Positions 24,729 through 33,197 of a DNA stretch of 64,000 bases are shown here, piece after piece. The DNA lies in assembly GCA_900316855.1 (NCBI GenBank), contig ONEK01000007.1, positions 1 to 64,000 of the forward strand, given 5' to 3'. The stretch's first letter is position 1. Each line of letters starts with the position of its first letter. The notes beneath the pieces were generated by a model, which searched no databases, was not told the DNA's origin, and was given only the letters and a program-made list of their open reading frames with translations. This DNA comes from an uncultured Lachnospiraceae bacterium (lineage in GTDB: Bacteria > Bacillota > Clostridia > Lachnospirales > Lachnospiraceae). The position numbers were made by a program, and so were the translations under genes.

Positions 24729-25279
24729 TTCTCGCTTCCTTTGAATGTCAGTGCGGTTATTGCGGCATCTGACCTGAAACAATATTGATCCCGCAGGCGC
24801 TCCGGGATCAGCAAAGAGATGCAGATGTCATCCGCACCCGCGCTCCCGATTTCCCCATAAGCCCCAAGCAGATAAGTGGTAATTGTGAGATTGGTTCTGT
24901 CGTTGGCAATTTTCCCTGCGATGATGTCGTAATCCTTCATCCTTTCAACTACCGCAGGAAAGGTATCTGATTTTCTGTGTCCTACCACGCAGTGAAGCCA
25001 GTCTCTGTCAGCATGCTCAAACAGAAATTGCGTAATGCCTTTATCTTCATGAAATACAAATGTGGAAATATACCCATATCCCGGATCTTCTCTCAGGGTT
25101 CCCTGGGTTAAAGCCTTACGGACAGAGGTATGTACAAAATCCCGGGCTTGCTCATGAGAAGTGGTAAGATAAAAGCCCTTCCCGAAATCCTTATGTGCAG
25201 CGCACCTGCGTAAATCCGGCTCACTGACAATGCAGTAGCTCCCATGAAACAGAACCGTTCCGTCAGTTAATCTCAGCAC
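24716..25279 (-). CDS. DUF3990 protein, probable ADP-ribosyltransferase-like toxin
   Basis: LFHGSYCIVSEPDL, HKDFGKGFYLTTSHEQARDFV and YGYISTFVFHED are the DUF3990 signatures; the H-G and GxGFYLT stretches resemble the NAD-binding core of ADP-ribosyltransferases, which is why the family is treated as toxin-like. 187 residues. GTG start with GGGGAG upstream; overlaps the DUF3791 gene by 17 nt. It is the centre of a three-gene overlapping unit, as expected for a toxin with flanking small partners. Activity is inferred from family resemblance only. Confidence 0.75.
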   Translation of the reverse strand: MLRLTDGTVLFHGSYCIVSEPDLRRCAAHKDFGKGFYLTTSHEQARDFVHTSVRKALTQGTLREDPGYGYISTFVFHEDKGITQFLFEHADRDWLHCVVGHRKSDTFPAVVERMKDYDIIAGKIANDRTNLTITTYLLGAYGEIGSAGADDICISLLIPERLRDQYCFRSDAAITALTFKGSEKCPA

Positions 25280-25496
25280 GAATATCCACTCCCCGATAAT
25301 CCAGAACCTTCATGACTTCCTCGAGGACTGCCTCGTCCCCTTCTGTGTGAAAGATGCCGTAGCACTCCCGGATAAACCTGAAAATCCCAAATTTATCAAA
25401 CACCCCGCATGCCTTCTGGATGGATGTATTCCAGCGCTCTGCAGCAAGTCTCAGCACTCTCGTCTGCATGAAGATGATTTCCGTATTCTCGCTCAT
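25263..25496 (-). CDS. DUF3791 family small protein
   Basis: 77 residues. MQTRVLRLAAERWNTSIQKACGVFDKFGIFRFIRECYGIFHTEGDEAVLEEVMKVL fits DUF3791, the usual first gene of DUF3791-DUF3990 pairs. It probably acts as the antitoxin or a binding partner (inference). AGGAG lies 6 nt before the ATG. Confidence 0.75.
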   Translation of the reverse strand: MSENTEIIFMQTRVLRLAAERWNTSIQKACGVFDKFGIFRFIRECYGIFHTEGDEAVLEEVMKVLDYRGVDIRAEIN

Positions 25497-25543
25497 GATC
25501 TGCTCCTATTGCAATTTCCCGGCAGCTCCGTATTTCCAGAGAC

Positions 25544-26827
25544 TCACAGTCCCGCGAGGCGCTTTCCGGCAGGCTCATATCCTTGTGCGGCGGCCTGCCG
25601 GTAATAGTCCGCGGCCTTGTCCTTATGCCCTGACATCTCGTAGTAAAGGGCAAGGTTGTACGCCGCCTTGAACGATCCGGTGCCGATGACGCCGCCGTCC
25701 TCCGGCTTCTCGCCGATTGCAAGGCACCTGCGGTAGCTCTCCTCAATCATCGGCAGCATGCCGGCGAACTCCGCAGTGTTCTCCTCGATGAGCTTCGTCC
25801 AGAACAGTCCGCAGTAGAACCAGTAATCCGCTCTCTCCTGCAGCAGGGGCTCGACGCGAACCATGACGCCGCTTGCTTCCTCAAGCGCATCTCCTCCAAG
25901 GTCCAGCAGCGTATAGAGGTACAGCAGGACGCCGTCCGCCCAGTAGCCCGTATCCGGCTCCCCTGTGTCAAAAAACCTGCGGAAGTGCGGCAGCGCTTCG
26001 TCCTTCCGCTTCATGTTGCGGAGCGTCGCCCCCAGCTGGAACTGGATATAAGGATCCGCGGGATCCTTCTCCTCCTCTGCCTCAAGGAGTGCGAGGTTCC
26101 GGTCTCCCTTGCCCGCAAGCAGATACCCGTCGTGGTCTGCGTAGAGCGGCGACCGGAAGATCGGCGTCCCGGGCGAGGGCTGTTCGTGAACCGCGCCCTC
26201 ATAGCGGCAGCCCCTCGGCAGGATCCGAGGAATAAATTCCAGATTCCGGCTGATCTCCTCCCCGTCCCGGAACTGATCGTACAGGCCCAGGGTTCCGAGG
26301 AAGCAGGGCTTCCAGCCCTCTGGAAAGCCCGCACGGATTCCTTTCCCGCGGCTTGCCCTGCCGCTGACATTGCCTCCTGCATTACTGCTGCCTGCACTGC
26401 CGTGCCCGGCCCCTGTTCTCACCTCCAGCTGTGTCAGGAAGGCCTCCAGCTCCCGCCTTCCGGTCCCGTAGACCTTTCCCGGAATACCGGCAGGCCGTTC
26501 CCCTTCCGGCGTATCGCTCGTAAGCGGCGTTTCGTCCGCGTCGAGGACGAGATGATAGTCCGCGCCGTGCTCTTCTTCCGACTTCTCCAAAACGAAATTC
26601 CGCGCCGCGGCGAAATCATCCACCCAGGTGAAAGGATACAGGAACACACACTGATGACCCCGCTCCTGCTCCAGCCGGTCCGCAAAGCTTTCGATGATGC
26701 TGACTGTCCCGTCCGCCGAGCCGGTGTCCGCGATCACGATGTCATCGACAAGCGGCGCCGCCGCGGCAAGACACCTCGCGAGGCTCCGCTCTTCATTTTT
26801 CACAATCATGCACAGATTGATCTTCAA
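25544..26827 (-). CDS. GT2 glycosyltransferase with TPR repeats
   Basis: INLCMIVKNEERSLARCLAAA, IVIADTGSADGTVSIIESF, LYPFTWVDDFAAARNFVL and LVLDADETPL define the SunS-like GT2 domain. A Gly/Ser/Arg-rich stretch (about residues 140-170) interrupts it. TPR helices follow (FQLGATLRNMKRKDEALPHFRRFF, YNLALYYEMSGHKDKAADYYRQAAAQG). TTG start with GGGAGG 6 nt upstream. First gene of the 17.5-26.8 kb operon, behind a sigma-A promoter. Likely one of several protein-directed transferases serving the flagellins. Confidence 0.85.
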   Translation of the reverse strand: MKINLCMIVKNEERSLARCLAAAAPLVDDIVIADTGSADGTVSIIESFADRLEQERGHQCVFLYPFTWVDDFAAARNFVLEKSEEEHGADYHLVLDADETPLTSDTPEGERPAGIPGKVYGTGRRELEAFLTQLEVRTGAGHGSAGSSNAGGNVSGRASRGKGIRAGFPEGWKPCFLGTLGLYDQFRDGEEISRNLEFIPRILPRGCRYEGAVHEQPSPGTPIFRSPLYADHDGYLLAGKGDRNLALLEAEEEKDPADPYIQFQLGATLRNMKRKDEALPHFRRFFDTGEPDTGYWADGVLLYLYTLLDLGGDALEEASGVMVRVEPLLQERADYWFYCGLFWTKLIEENTAEFAGMLPMIEESYRRCLAIGEKPEDGGVIGTGSFKAAYNLALYYEMSGHKDKAADYYRQAAAQGYEPAGKRLAGL

Positions 26828-26857
26828 GGCCTGCCTCCCATTTCGGTCCTATCTACA

Positions 26858-26887
26858 AGTATACCCGATTCGGCTATGAGATACCAA
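26858..26887 (-). promoter_or_regulatory. Sigma-A promoter of the GT2-TPR operon
   Basis: Minus strand: TTGGTA (26882-26887), 18 nt, TATACT (26858-26863), leader about 25 nt. A GCCGAATC is present in the spacer but without TTAT at the right distance, so FliA control is not supported. Confidence 0.6.
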
Positions 26888-26891
26888 AAGA

Positions 26892-26913
26892 GCTGCCACA
26901 GATTTGTGGCAGC
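26892..26913 (-). terminator. Terminator of the DUF5722 gene (possibly bidirectional)
   Basis: GCTGCCACA-GATT-TGTGGCAGC. Minus strand tail is TCTTTTGG; plus strand tail is CCTTTTATC. Confidence 0.75.
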
Positions 26914-26994
26914 CCTTTTATCAGCTTTTTTCGCAGTTCCTCCGAAGATTCCGTCATGCCTGAAGGCATTCGGAAGGATCGGCGTCATGGTACC

Positions 26995-28563
26995 CTACCT
27001 CTTCACCAGCAGGCTGTTGAGGTCCGGCACACCGATGATAGCGCTCGCCGCCGCCGCGACGTTCGCGGAGTCCGCGTTCGCGTACCAGGTGTAGGCCATC
27101 TTCGGCGTCAGGTCGACGTTCAGCAGACCCGTGGCGAGACCCTGCGCGATCTCGCCCGCGTCATCCAGCTCCCGCGCGAGGATAAAGCCGTCGATGTAGC
27201 GGTTGGCCATAGCCTGCCGGTACGCGTAGATGACGGACGCCGCCTGCAGCTGCTCGCCGCCGGTCGACGTGTAGCCCTGCTCGCTGCACTTGATGTAGCG
27301 GACCTGCCCCTTCGTATTCTTATAGAGCGGTGTGCACAGGTAATCCGTCACGACGTTGATGTTGTACATCGTGTCAAACCGCGCGTCTGCCGTGCGGGGA
27401 GCGTATTTCTGCACCCACGCGATCGGGTCGGTCAGCGGTGCGTTGTAGGGATGGATAGCGAGGTTCCAGTCATAGTTGCCGCCCATCACGCCGAACGTGA
27501 GGATGGCGTCGAGGAACGGCCGGCCGGCGTAGTGTGCCGCGACGTTGTCGGAGCCATTCCACTCGTAGTCGATGGAGGTGTAGATTCTGGCATTCGCGTT
27601 CTCGGAACGGATGCCGTTGTAGAAGATGCGGAGCGCCTTCTCGTACTCGCAGGCAGCCACCGTCATGCCTGCGCCGGGTGTCATGTAATTCCACTCCTGC
27701 CGCGCGTTGACCTCGTTTCCGATGATCCAGTTGTCCACGGTGCCGTGGGCTCCGCTGTAGCGGGAACCGAGGAACGAGGCGATGGCCTCGAGCTTCTCCA
27801 CTGCCGCCGGCTCCGCGGTGTTGAACGCGTAATAATTCGCCCCCGCGAAGTCTCTGGACAGAGGATGGATCAGCGTTGGATCCGCGGTCAGGTTATTCAG
27901 AATGATCAGGCTGACCTGGATGCCCTGCTTGTTCATCTGAGGCACAAGGAAATCATACTGCCCGCAGATAGCCTGGCTGAAATGATAGGTCTTGCCATTG
28001 TAGGTGTAGCTGACACCGCTCCCGTTGCAGAGGTTTCCGATCGGCAGGTTGTACGTGATCTGCCTGATGCCGAGGGCGTTCAGCTGATTGCCGTGCAGGA
28101 GCGCTGCCGCGGGCAGGAGTCCCTTCTTGCCGGCGTCGTGGCGCTTTGCCGTATGGGTCGCCGCGGACTCCGGATTCGTGATGAATTTCGCGTTTCCGAC
28201 CGCGGTCGGCACGCCGTTCTGCAGGACGACGAGCTGGAACTTGCGGAACAGGTTGGAGTCCGCCGTGTTCTTATTAAGAGGAAAAGCGAACGCCGCGCCT
28301 GCTGCCGCGGGTGCCTGCGCAATTTCCGTGCCCTGCGTGCCGCTCTGGTACACCTCCTGTGCGTACAGGTGATACAGCCCGTCACTCGACGAAGCCGATC
28401 CCTGCGTTGCCACCACGACGTTGCCTCCCTGGATCAGCGCGGTCTTCACGCCCGCGGACTCCGCCGCCTTCGCCCGCAGGCTGCTGCCTGATAGCAAGGC
28501 CACAGCCAGCAATGCCGCCGCTGCCGCCGTAAGGTGTCTTAACGACGATGTCCTTTTTTCCAT
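26995..28563 (-). CDS. Secreted DUF5722 protein, probable glycoside hydrolase-like
   Basis: Signal peptide: MEKRTSSLRH, then a hydrophobic AAAAALLAVALLSGSS and a cleavage-type AKAAES. The remaining protein fits DUF5722: VSYTYNGKTYHFSQAICGQYDFLVPQMNKQGIQVSL, NWIIGNEVNARQEWNYM, LAIHPYNAPLTDP and YIKCSEQGYTSTGGEQLQAA. GNEVN and CSEQGY are where clan GH-A enzymes carry their catalytic glutamates, so a TIM-barrel hydrolase is likely. 522 residues. Start chosen at the signal peptide; GGGAGGG lies 11 nt upstream. Monocistronic, with its own promoter and terminator. The substrate may relate to the sugar symporter nearby, but that is a guess. Confidence 0.75.
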   Translation of the reverse strand: MEKRTSSLRHLTAAAAALLAVALLSGSSLRAKAAESAGVKTALIQGGNVVVATQGSASSSDGLYHLYAQEVYQSGTQGTEIAQAPAAAGAAFAFPLNKNTADSNLFRKFQLVVLQNGVPTAVGNAKFITNPESAATHTAKRHDAGKKGLLPAAALLHGNQLNALGIRQITYNLPIGNLCNGSGVSYTYNGKTYHFSQAICGQYDFLVPQMNKQGIQVSLIILNNLTADPTLIHPLSRDFAGANYYAFNTAEPAAVEKLEAIASFLGSRYSGAHGTVDNWIIGNEVNARQEWNYMTPGAGMTVAACEYEKALRIFYNGIRSENANARIYTSIDYEWNGSDNVAAHYAGRPFLDAILTFGVMGGNYDWNLAIHPYNAPLTDPIAWVQKYAPRTADARFDTMYNINVVTDYLCTPLYKNTKGQVRYIKCSEQGYTSTGGEQLQAASVIYAYRQAMANRYIDGFILARELDDAGEIAQGLATGLLNVDLTPKMAYTWYANADSANVAAAASAIIGVPDLNSLLVKR

Positions 28564-28624
28564 CCTGAACGGTTCCCTCCCTGGTGTTTCCGTGTCCATG
28601 ATACAGATCTCATGGCGCACGACA

Positions 28625-28662
28625 TTGTAACAATTTTGTAACAAATTAGCTCTTCTACTATA
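28625..28662 (-). promoter_or_regulatory. Extended -10 promoter and twin operator of the DUF5722 gene
   Basis: Minus strand TGTTATAGT gives an extended -10 (TATAGT at 28657-28662). Just downstream lie two identical palindromic 9-mers TTGTAACAA (28625-28633, 28636-28644), 11 bp centre to centre, about one helical turn, as expected for a cooperatively bound repressor. Confidence 0.55.
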
Positions 28663-28781
28663 ACATCAAAGTTCCCCCAATACTTTTGTCATATGTTCCA
28701 AATTTTGATCGTCCTTTTTGTGCGAATCGTCTGTGGCAATCCTGCACAATTTTTGGAAACTATTTTTGGTAATTCAGTTTC

Positions 28782-28810
28782 TTGTGCGGAAACCGCATGC
28801 CTTGTATGAT
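28782..28810 (+). promoter_or_regulatory. Promoter of the TetR gene with GGAAAC repeats
   Basis: TTGTGC (28782-28787), 17 nt, TATGAT (28805-28810). CAGTTTC (28775 region) and GGAAACTG (28812 region) flank it as an inverted pair, and further GGAAACT/AGTTTCC motifs lie at about 28756 and 28831. This could be the autoregulatory site. A leader of about 220 nt without further features separates it from the gene. Confidence 0.5.
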
Positions 28811-29034
28811 AGGAAACTGTGGGGAAGATAATAGTTTCCATCCGTTCCTGACCGCTATAAGATCCGCCTTTCCGCGGGCTGCGGGATCCCGGCAGTTTCC
28901 GGTTCCGCGGGAAACGCGTCATCCTTCGAAACGAAAGGTGCCGCCCGCACGGAACAGATCTGAACGGATGTATCGCAGCGGATTCAGACGGATTTATCAC
29001 AACGAATTCATAGAAAGGAAGGTCAACCGGCTTC

Positions 29035-29610
29035 ATGAAGGCAAAACCCGACAAGGTCCGGACGCAGATCCTCGACAGCACGATCCTCGTGTTCAACGAC
29101 AAGGGCCTGAAATTTACCATGGATGACGTCGCAAGGCGCGCCGGCATCTCCAAGAAGACCATCTACGTCGCCTTCCGCGACAAGGAGGACCTCTTCAACC
29201 ATATGGTGGACTACTGCTTCGATTCCATCAAGGAAGCGGAGGCACAGGTCCTCTCAAGTGACCTTCCCACCGTCCCGAAGCTCCGCAGACTCCTCGGCGT
29301 CATGCCGGAGCGCTACCGGGATATCGATCTCAGGAAGCTCTACACCCTGAAGGACAAATATCCCGAAATCTTCGCCCACGTGGCGGTGCGGCTCGAGACC
29401 GACTGGGAGCCGACGCTCGCCCTCATGCGGAAGGGAATTGACGAGGGGAGCATCCGGCCCGTCAACCTGCAGATCTTCAAGATGATGCTGGAGGCCTCCA
29501 TCGAGCAGTTCTTCCAGCGGGACATCCTCGTCGAAAACGGACTCTCCTATTACGAAGGACTCGGCGAGGTCGTCGACATCCTCATCGACGGAATTGCGGT
29601 CCGGAATTGA
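29035..29610 (+). CDS. TetR family transcriptional regulator
   Basis: The N-terminal HTH is clear: RTQILDSTILVFNDKGLKFTMDDVARRAGISKKTIYVAFRDKEDLFNHMV. The C-terminal 135 residues form the variable ligand-binding domain. AAAGGAAGG precedes the ATG. 177 nt separate it from the sugar symporter gene in the same direction, so it probably regulates it, and perhaps the divergent DUF5722 gene. The palindrome CGAACGTACGTTCG at 33300 is TetR-operator-like but far away. Confidence 0.9.
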   Translation: MKAKPDKVRTQILDSTILVFNDKGLKFTMDDVARRAGISKKTIYVAFRDKEDLFNHMVDYCFDSIKEAEAQVLSSDLPTVPKLRRLLGVMPERYRDIDLRKLYTLKDKYPEIFAHVAVRLETDWEPTLALMRKGIDEGSIRPVNLQIFKMMLEASIEQFFQRDILVENGLSYYEGLGEVVDILIDGIAVRN

Positions 29611-29787
29611 GTATCGGCAACAGCCCGTATCACCGGGCAACGGCGCGCAGGCATTTTCCGCACCCGCATCCCTTATTCCCTTTCCGGACCGGTAAGCCCT
29701 GCCGCTCTGTTCTATTCAGAATAACCTGCAAGTCAACAGGCATCGGTGCCTCAGGCAGCAGCATCTCAACAGAAAGGAAAACGTACC

Positions 29788-31158
29788 ATGAAACTCACCG
29801 TAAGGAACAAGCTGGCGTTCTGCTTCGGAGCGTTCGGCAAGGATATCGTCTACATGCTGGTCAACAGCTACCTGCTGTACTACTACAACGTGGTGCTGGG
29901 CATGAGCTCCGTGTTCATCGGGGCGGTGCTCATGGGCGCCCGGATTTTCGATGCCCTGAATGATCCGTTCATGGGCATTGTCGTCGCGAAGACGAGGACC
30001 CGCTGGGGACGGTTCCGCCCGTGGATCCTGTCCGGCTCCGTCCTCAACGCCTTCACGATCTACGCTCTCTTTGCGGTTCCGCGCGGCATGGCGGACAGCC
30101 CGATGCGCGTGTGGATGGCAGTCTTCTACATCCTGTGGGGCGTGACCTATACCCTGATGGACATCCCGTTCTGGTCCATGATCCCCGCGATCACGGAGCC
30201 CGGCCATGACAGGGAGCAGCTCTCCTCGCTCGCCCGTTCCGCCTCCGGCATCGGCGACGCGGTTCCGACCGTTCTCACCATGATCATCGTGCCTGTCCTG
30301 TCCGGCACGACGGCGCTGACCGGCTACTGGATCGGCTTCAAATACTGGGCGCTCATCGTCGCTGCTGTTTTCGTCATCTCCGAGGTGGTCTTCGTCCTCA
30401 ATGTTCCGGAGAAGAAGCCGACCGAGATGAAGTCTGTCGGCATCGGGGAGATGTTCCGCTCCCTGTTCCGCAACGACCAGGCAATGTGCGTTGTCATCGC
30501 TGTTATCCTCGTTTACCTCGCGCTGGATATCGTCGGCAACCTCATCCTGTACTTCTTCCAGTTTGACCTCGGCAATACCGACGTTTACAGCGTCTTCACC
30601 GCGGGGTGCTTCCTGGCGCAGGTTATCTTCATGATGCTGGTTCCGGCCTTCCGCAAAAAGACCGACAAGCTCCGCCTGTTCTCGATCGGCATCCTTGTGC
30701 AGATCCTCGGCTTCGCCATCCTGCTTGGATTTGCCTTCAGCGGCATCTACAAGGGCTCCTGGGGCATCCTCATGCTTCCCGGCATCATGGTGAACGCGGG
30801 CTACGGCGTCCTCAACGTGCTGCTCACCATCTTCCTGTCCGACTCCGTCGACTACGGCGAGCTGAAGAACGGCACCCGTGAGGAATCCGTCATTTTCTCC
30901 ATGCAGACGTTCACCGTAAAACTTGCTTCCGGCGTCGCGGCCTTCCTGTCCGGCGTTGCCATCGACATGATCGGCCTCGATACCGAGGCGGCAGCGCAGT
31001 CTGCCGCGACCCTGAACGGCCTCCGCATCTGGATGACTATCCCCAGCGCCGTCATCCTCATTGCTGCCTTCCTCGTCTTCAAACGCTTCTACAAGCTCGA
31101 CGATAAGCGGATGGAAGAAATTTCGCAGAAGATCTCCGCAGGCGGGAAGACAAGGTAA
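29788..31158 (+). CDS. GPH family sugar:cation symporter (MelB-like)
   Basis: Twelve hydrophobic segments. LAFCFGAFGKDIVYMLVNSYLLYYY at the N-terminus and ARIFDALNDPFMGIVVAKTRTRWGRFRPWIL is the glycoside-pentoside-hexuronide symporter signature. DIPFWSMIPAI and NAGYGVLNVLLTIFLSDSVDYGELKNGTREE also fit. It would import a sugar or oligosaccharide with sodium or protons. Start at MKLTVRNK with AGAAAGGAAAA upstream; an earlier ATG at 29746 has no site. Partner of the TetR gene; the substrate cannot be told. Confidence 0.9.
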   Translation: MKLTVRNKLAFCFGAFGKDIVYMLVNSYLLYYYNVVLGMSSVFIGAVLMGARIFDALNDPFMGIVVAKTRTRWGRFRPWILSGSVLNAFTIYALFAVPRGMADSPMRVWMAVFYILWGVTYTLMDIPFWSMIPAITEPGHDREQLSSLARSASGIGDAVPTVLTMIIVPVLSGTTALTGYWIGFKYWALIVAAVFVISEVVFVLNVPEKKPTEMKSVGIGEMFRSLFRNDQAMCVVIAVILVYLALDIVGNLILYFFQFDLGNTDVYSVFTAGCFLAQVIFMMLVPAFRKKTDKLRLFSIGILVQILGFAILLGFAFSGIYKGSWGILMLPGIMVNAGYGVLNVLLTIFLSDSVDYGELKNGTREESVIFSMQTFTVKLASGVAAFLSGVAIDMIGLDTEAAAQSAATLNGLRIWMTIPSAVILIAAFLVFKRFYKLDDKRMEEISQKISAGGKTR

Positions 31159-31176
31159 AATTATATCTGATTTTGT

Positions 31177-31205
31177 ATTGCGTTCTGATATACATAATAA
31201 TAAAA
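31177..31205 (+). promoter_or_regulatory. Promoter of the RelBE-type pair
   Basis: TTGCGT (31177-31182), 17 nt, TAAAAT (31200-31205) in an AT-rich stretch just upstream of the antitoxin gene. Confidence 0.5.
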
Positions 31206-31229
31206 TGATTACAGAAAGGCGGTGAGTTT

Positions 31230-31538
31230 ATGGCAGCGAGAAGCGCGAATGTTATAGCCCGGGTCGAACCGGAAATTAAAGAACAGGCAGAGGCGATTCT
31301 GTCCAGCATGGGTATCACTGCATCAGCAGGCATCAATATGTTTTATCGTCAGATTATTGTTGACAGTGGGCTCCCGTTTCGCCCATCGGCTTCCGCAAGG
31401 CATCCAAAGGCGCTCAATGAGATGACAGAAAAGGAATTTAATGCAAAGATGGCCATGGGTCTGACACAGGCGAAGGCAGGAGAAGGAATGTCAGCAAATG
31501 AGTTCTTTAAGCAGCTTGATAATGGGATGAGAGGTTAA
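31230..31538 (+). CDS. RelB/DinJ family antitoxin
   Basis: NVIARVEPEIKEQAEAILSSMGITASAGINMFYRQIIVDSGLPF is the RelB/DinJ ribbon-helix-helix domain. The C-terminal tail (NAKMAMGLTQAKAGEGMSANEFFKQL) would wrap the toxin. GGTGAG precedes the ATG. It is directly followed (9 nt) by the toxin gene. More AT-rich than its surroundings, consistent with acquisition. Confidence 0.9.
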   Translation: MAARSANVIARVEPEIKEQAEAILSSMGITASAGINMFYRQIIVDSGLPFRPSASARHPKALNEMTEKEFNAKMAMGLTQAKAGEGMSANEFFKQLDNGMRG

Positions 31539-31547
31539 CGGGTTTAC

Positions 31548-31892
31548 ATGTCCGATCTTTATTCAGTATGGATCACTCCACAAGCACAGCAGGATATTCA
31601 TGAGATTCTCTCCTATATTTCAGATGAGCTGATGAATCCTCAGGCGGCAAAGCATCATGAGGATACATTTCGTGATGCGGTTATGAGACTATCAGAAGCA
31701 CCGAAGCGTTACAGAAGAGTTCGTGAGCAGCCGTGGGGACAGGAAGGCGTACGAAAAATCAATGCACTAAATTACTACATTTACTTTTGGATAGATGATG
31801 TTTCCAGAACGGTTTATATAACAGCTGTCATCTATGCTGCAAGGGATCAGCAAAGACAGCTTGAAGGTAGAAACGTGACGGGGCATGGCTAA
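31548..31892 (+). CDS. RelE/ParE family toxin
   Basis: YSVWITPQAQQDIHEILSYISDELMNPQAAKHHEDTF with PKRYRRVREQPWGQEGVRKINALNYYIYFWIDD and VYITAVIYAARDQQRQL is a RelE/ParE-superfamily toxin. Whether it cleaves mRNA or targets gyrase is not clear from sequence. 114 residues, usual length. Second gene of a classical type II pair. Confidence 0.9.
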   Translation: MSDLYSVWITPQAQQDIHEILSYISDELMNPQAAKHHEDTFRDAVMRLSEAPKRYRRVREQPWGQEGVRKINALNYYIYFWIDDVSRTVYITAVIYAARDQQRQLEGRNVTGHG

Positions 31893-31936
31893 CTAATCAT
31901 GTCAGCCCTGCGGCACCAGGCATTTTCCTTCTCCTC

Positions 31937-32647
31937 TCAGCTTCCCTTCCGGGAGATATATTTCATGAACAGCTTCAGGTCGCGCTGCGTCGCGACGTTG
32001 AAGTTGCGCTCCTTCCCCTCCATGGCAACGATGTCCAGTCCTGCGAACAGAGCGGGCTCTGCCGCGTCCTCCACGCTCATGATCGTATCGACATCCATGT
32101 CGCGGTTCGCCTCCAGATATTTCCCGAACAGGAACACCTCCGGTGTCTGCGCGGTACCCAGGTAGTCGCCCTTCGCGCGCTTCAGCACGGTCCTGCCGTT
32201 GCTGGCCACGCTGAACACCGGATCCTTGACGGGCACCATGGCAATCGCGCCGTCATGGCCTCTTGCACCCATCAGGGTATTCGTGACGAGGTTCTCCGAG
32301 ACAAGAGGGCGGGAGGCATCCTGCAGAATAATGAAATCATCGTCCTTCGCGTAGCCCTCCAGCTCATGCAGCGCGTTGAACACGGACAGCTGCCGTGTCT
32401 TTCCCGGCTCCGCGAAGCCATGGAACTTTGTCAGAAACATGGGGTACAGCTCCCTGATTTCCGCGAGGACCATCGCCTGGAATTTGCGCTGGGCCACGAT
32501 CTCCACACTGTCGACGTAAGGGTGCTGCAGCATCACCTCCAGCGAATAGGACAGCAGCGTCCTGCCGTTGATCTTAAGGAACTGCTTGGGTACCTCGGAC
32601 TGCATGCGCCGGCCGTCACCGCCGGCCATGAGAATTGCAATGTTCAT
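31937..32647 (-). CDS. IspD/TarI family cytidylyltransferase
   Basis: AILMAGGDGRRMQSEVPKQFL is the CTP-binding loop. ILQDASRPLVSENLV, KDPVFS and TAQTPEVFLFGKY follow the IspD/TarI layout, and NVATQRDLKLF is the C-terminal end. It transfers CMP to a sugar-alcohol phosphate: methylerythritol phosphate (IspD) or ribitol phosphate (TarI). Without the rest of the genome I cannot decide; polyol-phosphate chemistry elsewhere in the locus makes TarI-like activity attractive. Start at MNIAILMAG (32647); the longer frame runs through a palindromic repeat. No strong ribosome site is visible because the repeat abuts the start. Confidence 0.8.
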   Translation of the reverse strand: MNIAILMAGGDGRRMQSEVPKQFLKINGRTLLSYSLEVMLQHPYVDSVEIVAQRKFQAMVLAEIRELYPMFLTKFHGFAEPGKTRQLSVFNALHELEGYAKDDDFIILQDASRPLVSENLVTNTLMGARGHDGAIAMVPVKDPVFSVASNGRTVLKRAKGDYLGTAQTPEVFLFGKYLEANRDMDVDTIMSVEDAAEPALFAGLDIVAMEGKERNFNVATQRDLKLFMKYISRKGS

Positions 32648-32659
32648 ATACCTGTATCT

Positions 32660-32716
32660 CTCTATGCCTGCGTCAGCAGGCATCCATCGCGGGAAATCCG
32701 CGATGGCGGTTTCCCG
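32660..32716. repeat. Palindromic repeat (MPASAGI-type), copy 3, extended
   Basis: ATGCCTGCGTCAGCAGGCAT (one mismatched pair) is followed by a second hairpin, CCATCGCGG-GAAAT-CCGCGATGG. It lies 13 nt upstream of the cytidylyltransferase start, in the leader. Confidence 0.75.
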
Positions 32717-32780
32717 CATATGATCAGCCGGGGGAATGCCGAAGGCATCCCTCGTAGTTCGAATGATCCGCATCAGCGGA

Positions 32781-33197
32781 TTATTCGGACTTGCCTGCCG
32801 TTCCCTCCAGTATATCATTGATTGTCACGTGAAACATCTGGCTCAATACGTACAGGTTGTCGAGGCTCGGCGTCCCCTCGCCCCGCATCCACTTGTAGAC
32901 CGGATTGTCCGTCAAAAGCCCCAGTGCCTCGGAGACCTCGCGGACCGTCATGCCCGACGACCGGATCAGCCTCCGGATGCTCCTTCCTGTCAGCTGCGGA
33001 TCGATCCACTTCCACTCACCGGCGGCGCGGGACAGCGTCCGGTATCGTCCGCGGCCCGAAGGCGATGCCGGAGCATCGCATACCGTGTTTCCAATTCCGA
33101 ACCCGTAAGAAATCAAACTTTCCGGACGGACGAAGTAGCATCGGTTTATGAAATTCACTTCCGGCATCCGGTCCGGCTCAGCATAAGTCCTGTACAT
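32781..33197 (-). CDS. XRE-type helix-turn-helix protein
   Basis: The HTH is in the C-terminal half: TGRSIRRLIRSSGMTVREVSEALGLLTDNPVYKWMRGEGTPSLDNLYVLSQMF. The N-terminal 70 residues (MYRTYAEPDRMPEVNFINRCYF) are not recognised and probably bind a signal or partner. GGAGG 4 nt upstream fixes the ATG at 33197. The stop overlaps a hairpin (ATGATCCGC with GCGGATTAT). It lies 134 nt upstream of the cytidylyltransferase and could be its regulator. Confidence 0.75.
   Translation of the reverse strand: MYRTYAEPDRMPEVNFINRCYFVRPESLISYGFGIGNTVCDAPASPSGRGRYRTLSRAAGEWKWIDPQLTGRSIRRLIRSSGMTVREVSEALGLLTDNPVYKWMRGEGTPSLDNLYVLSQMFHVTINDILEGTAGKSE

Noticed and set aside
25285..25292. CCCGATAA as another FliA -10 box
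   Set aside because: No TTAT at 15-16 nt and it lies at the coding end of DUF3791.
26956..28491. 511-codon open frame opposite the DUF5722 gene
   Set aside because: Composition (Val/Arg/Gln/His) and position show a shadow frame.
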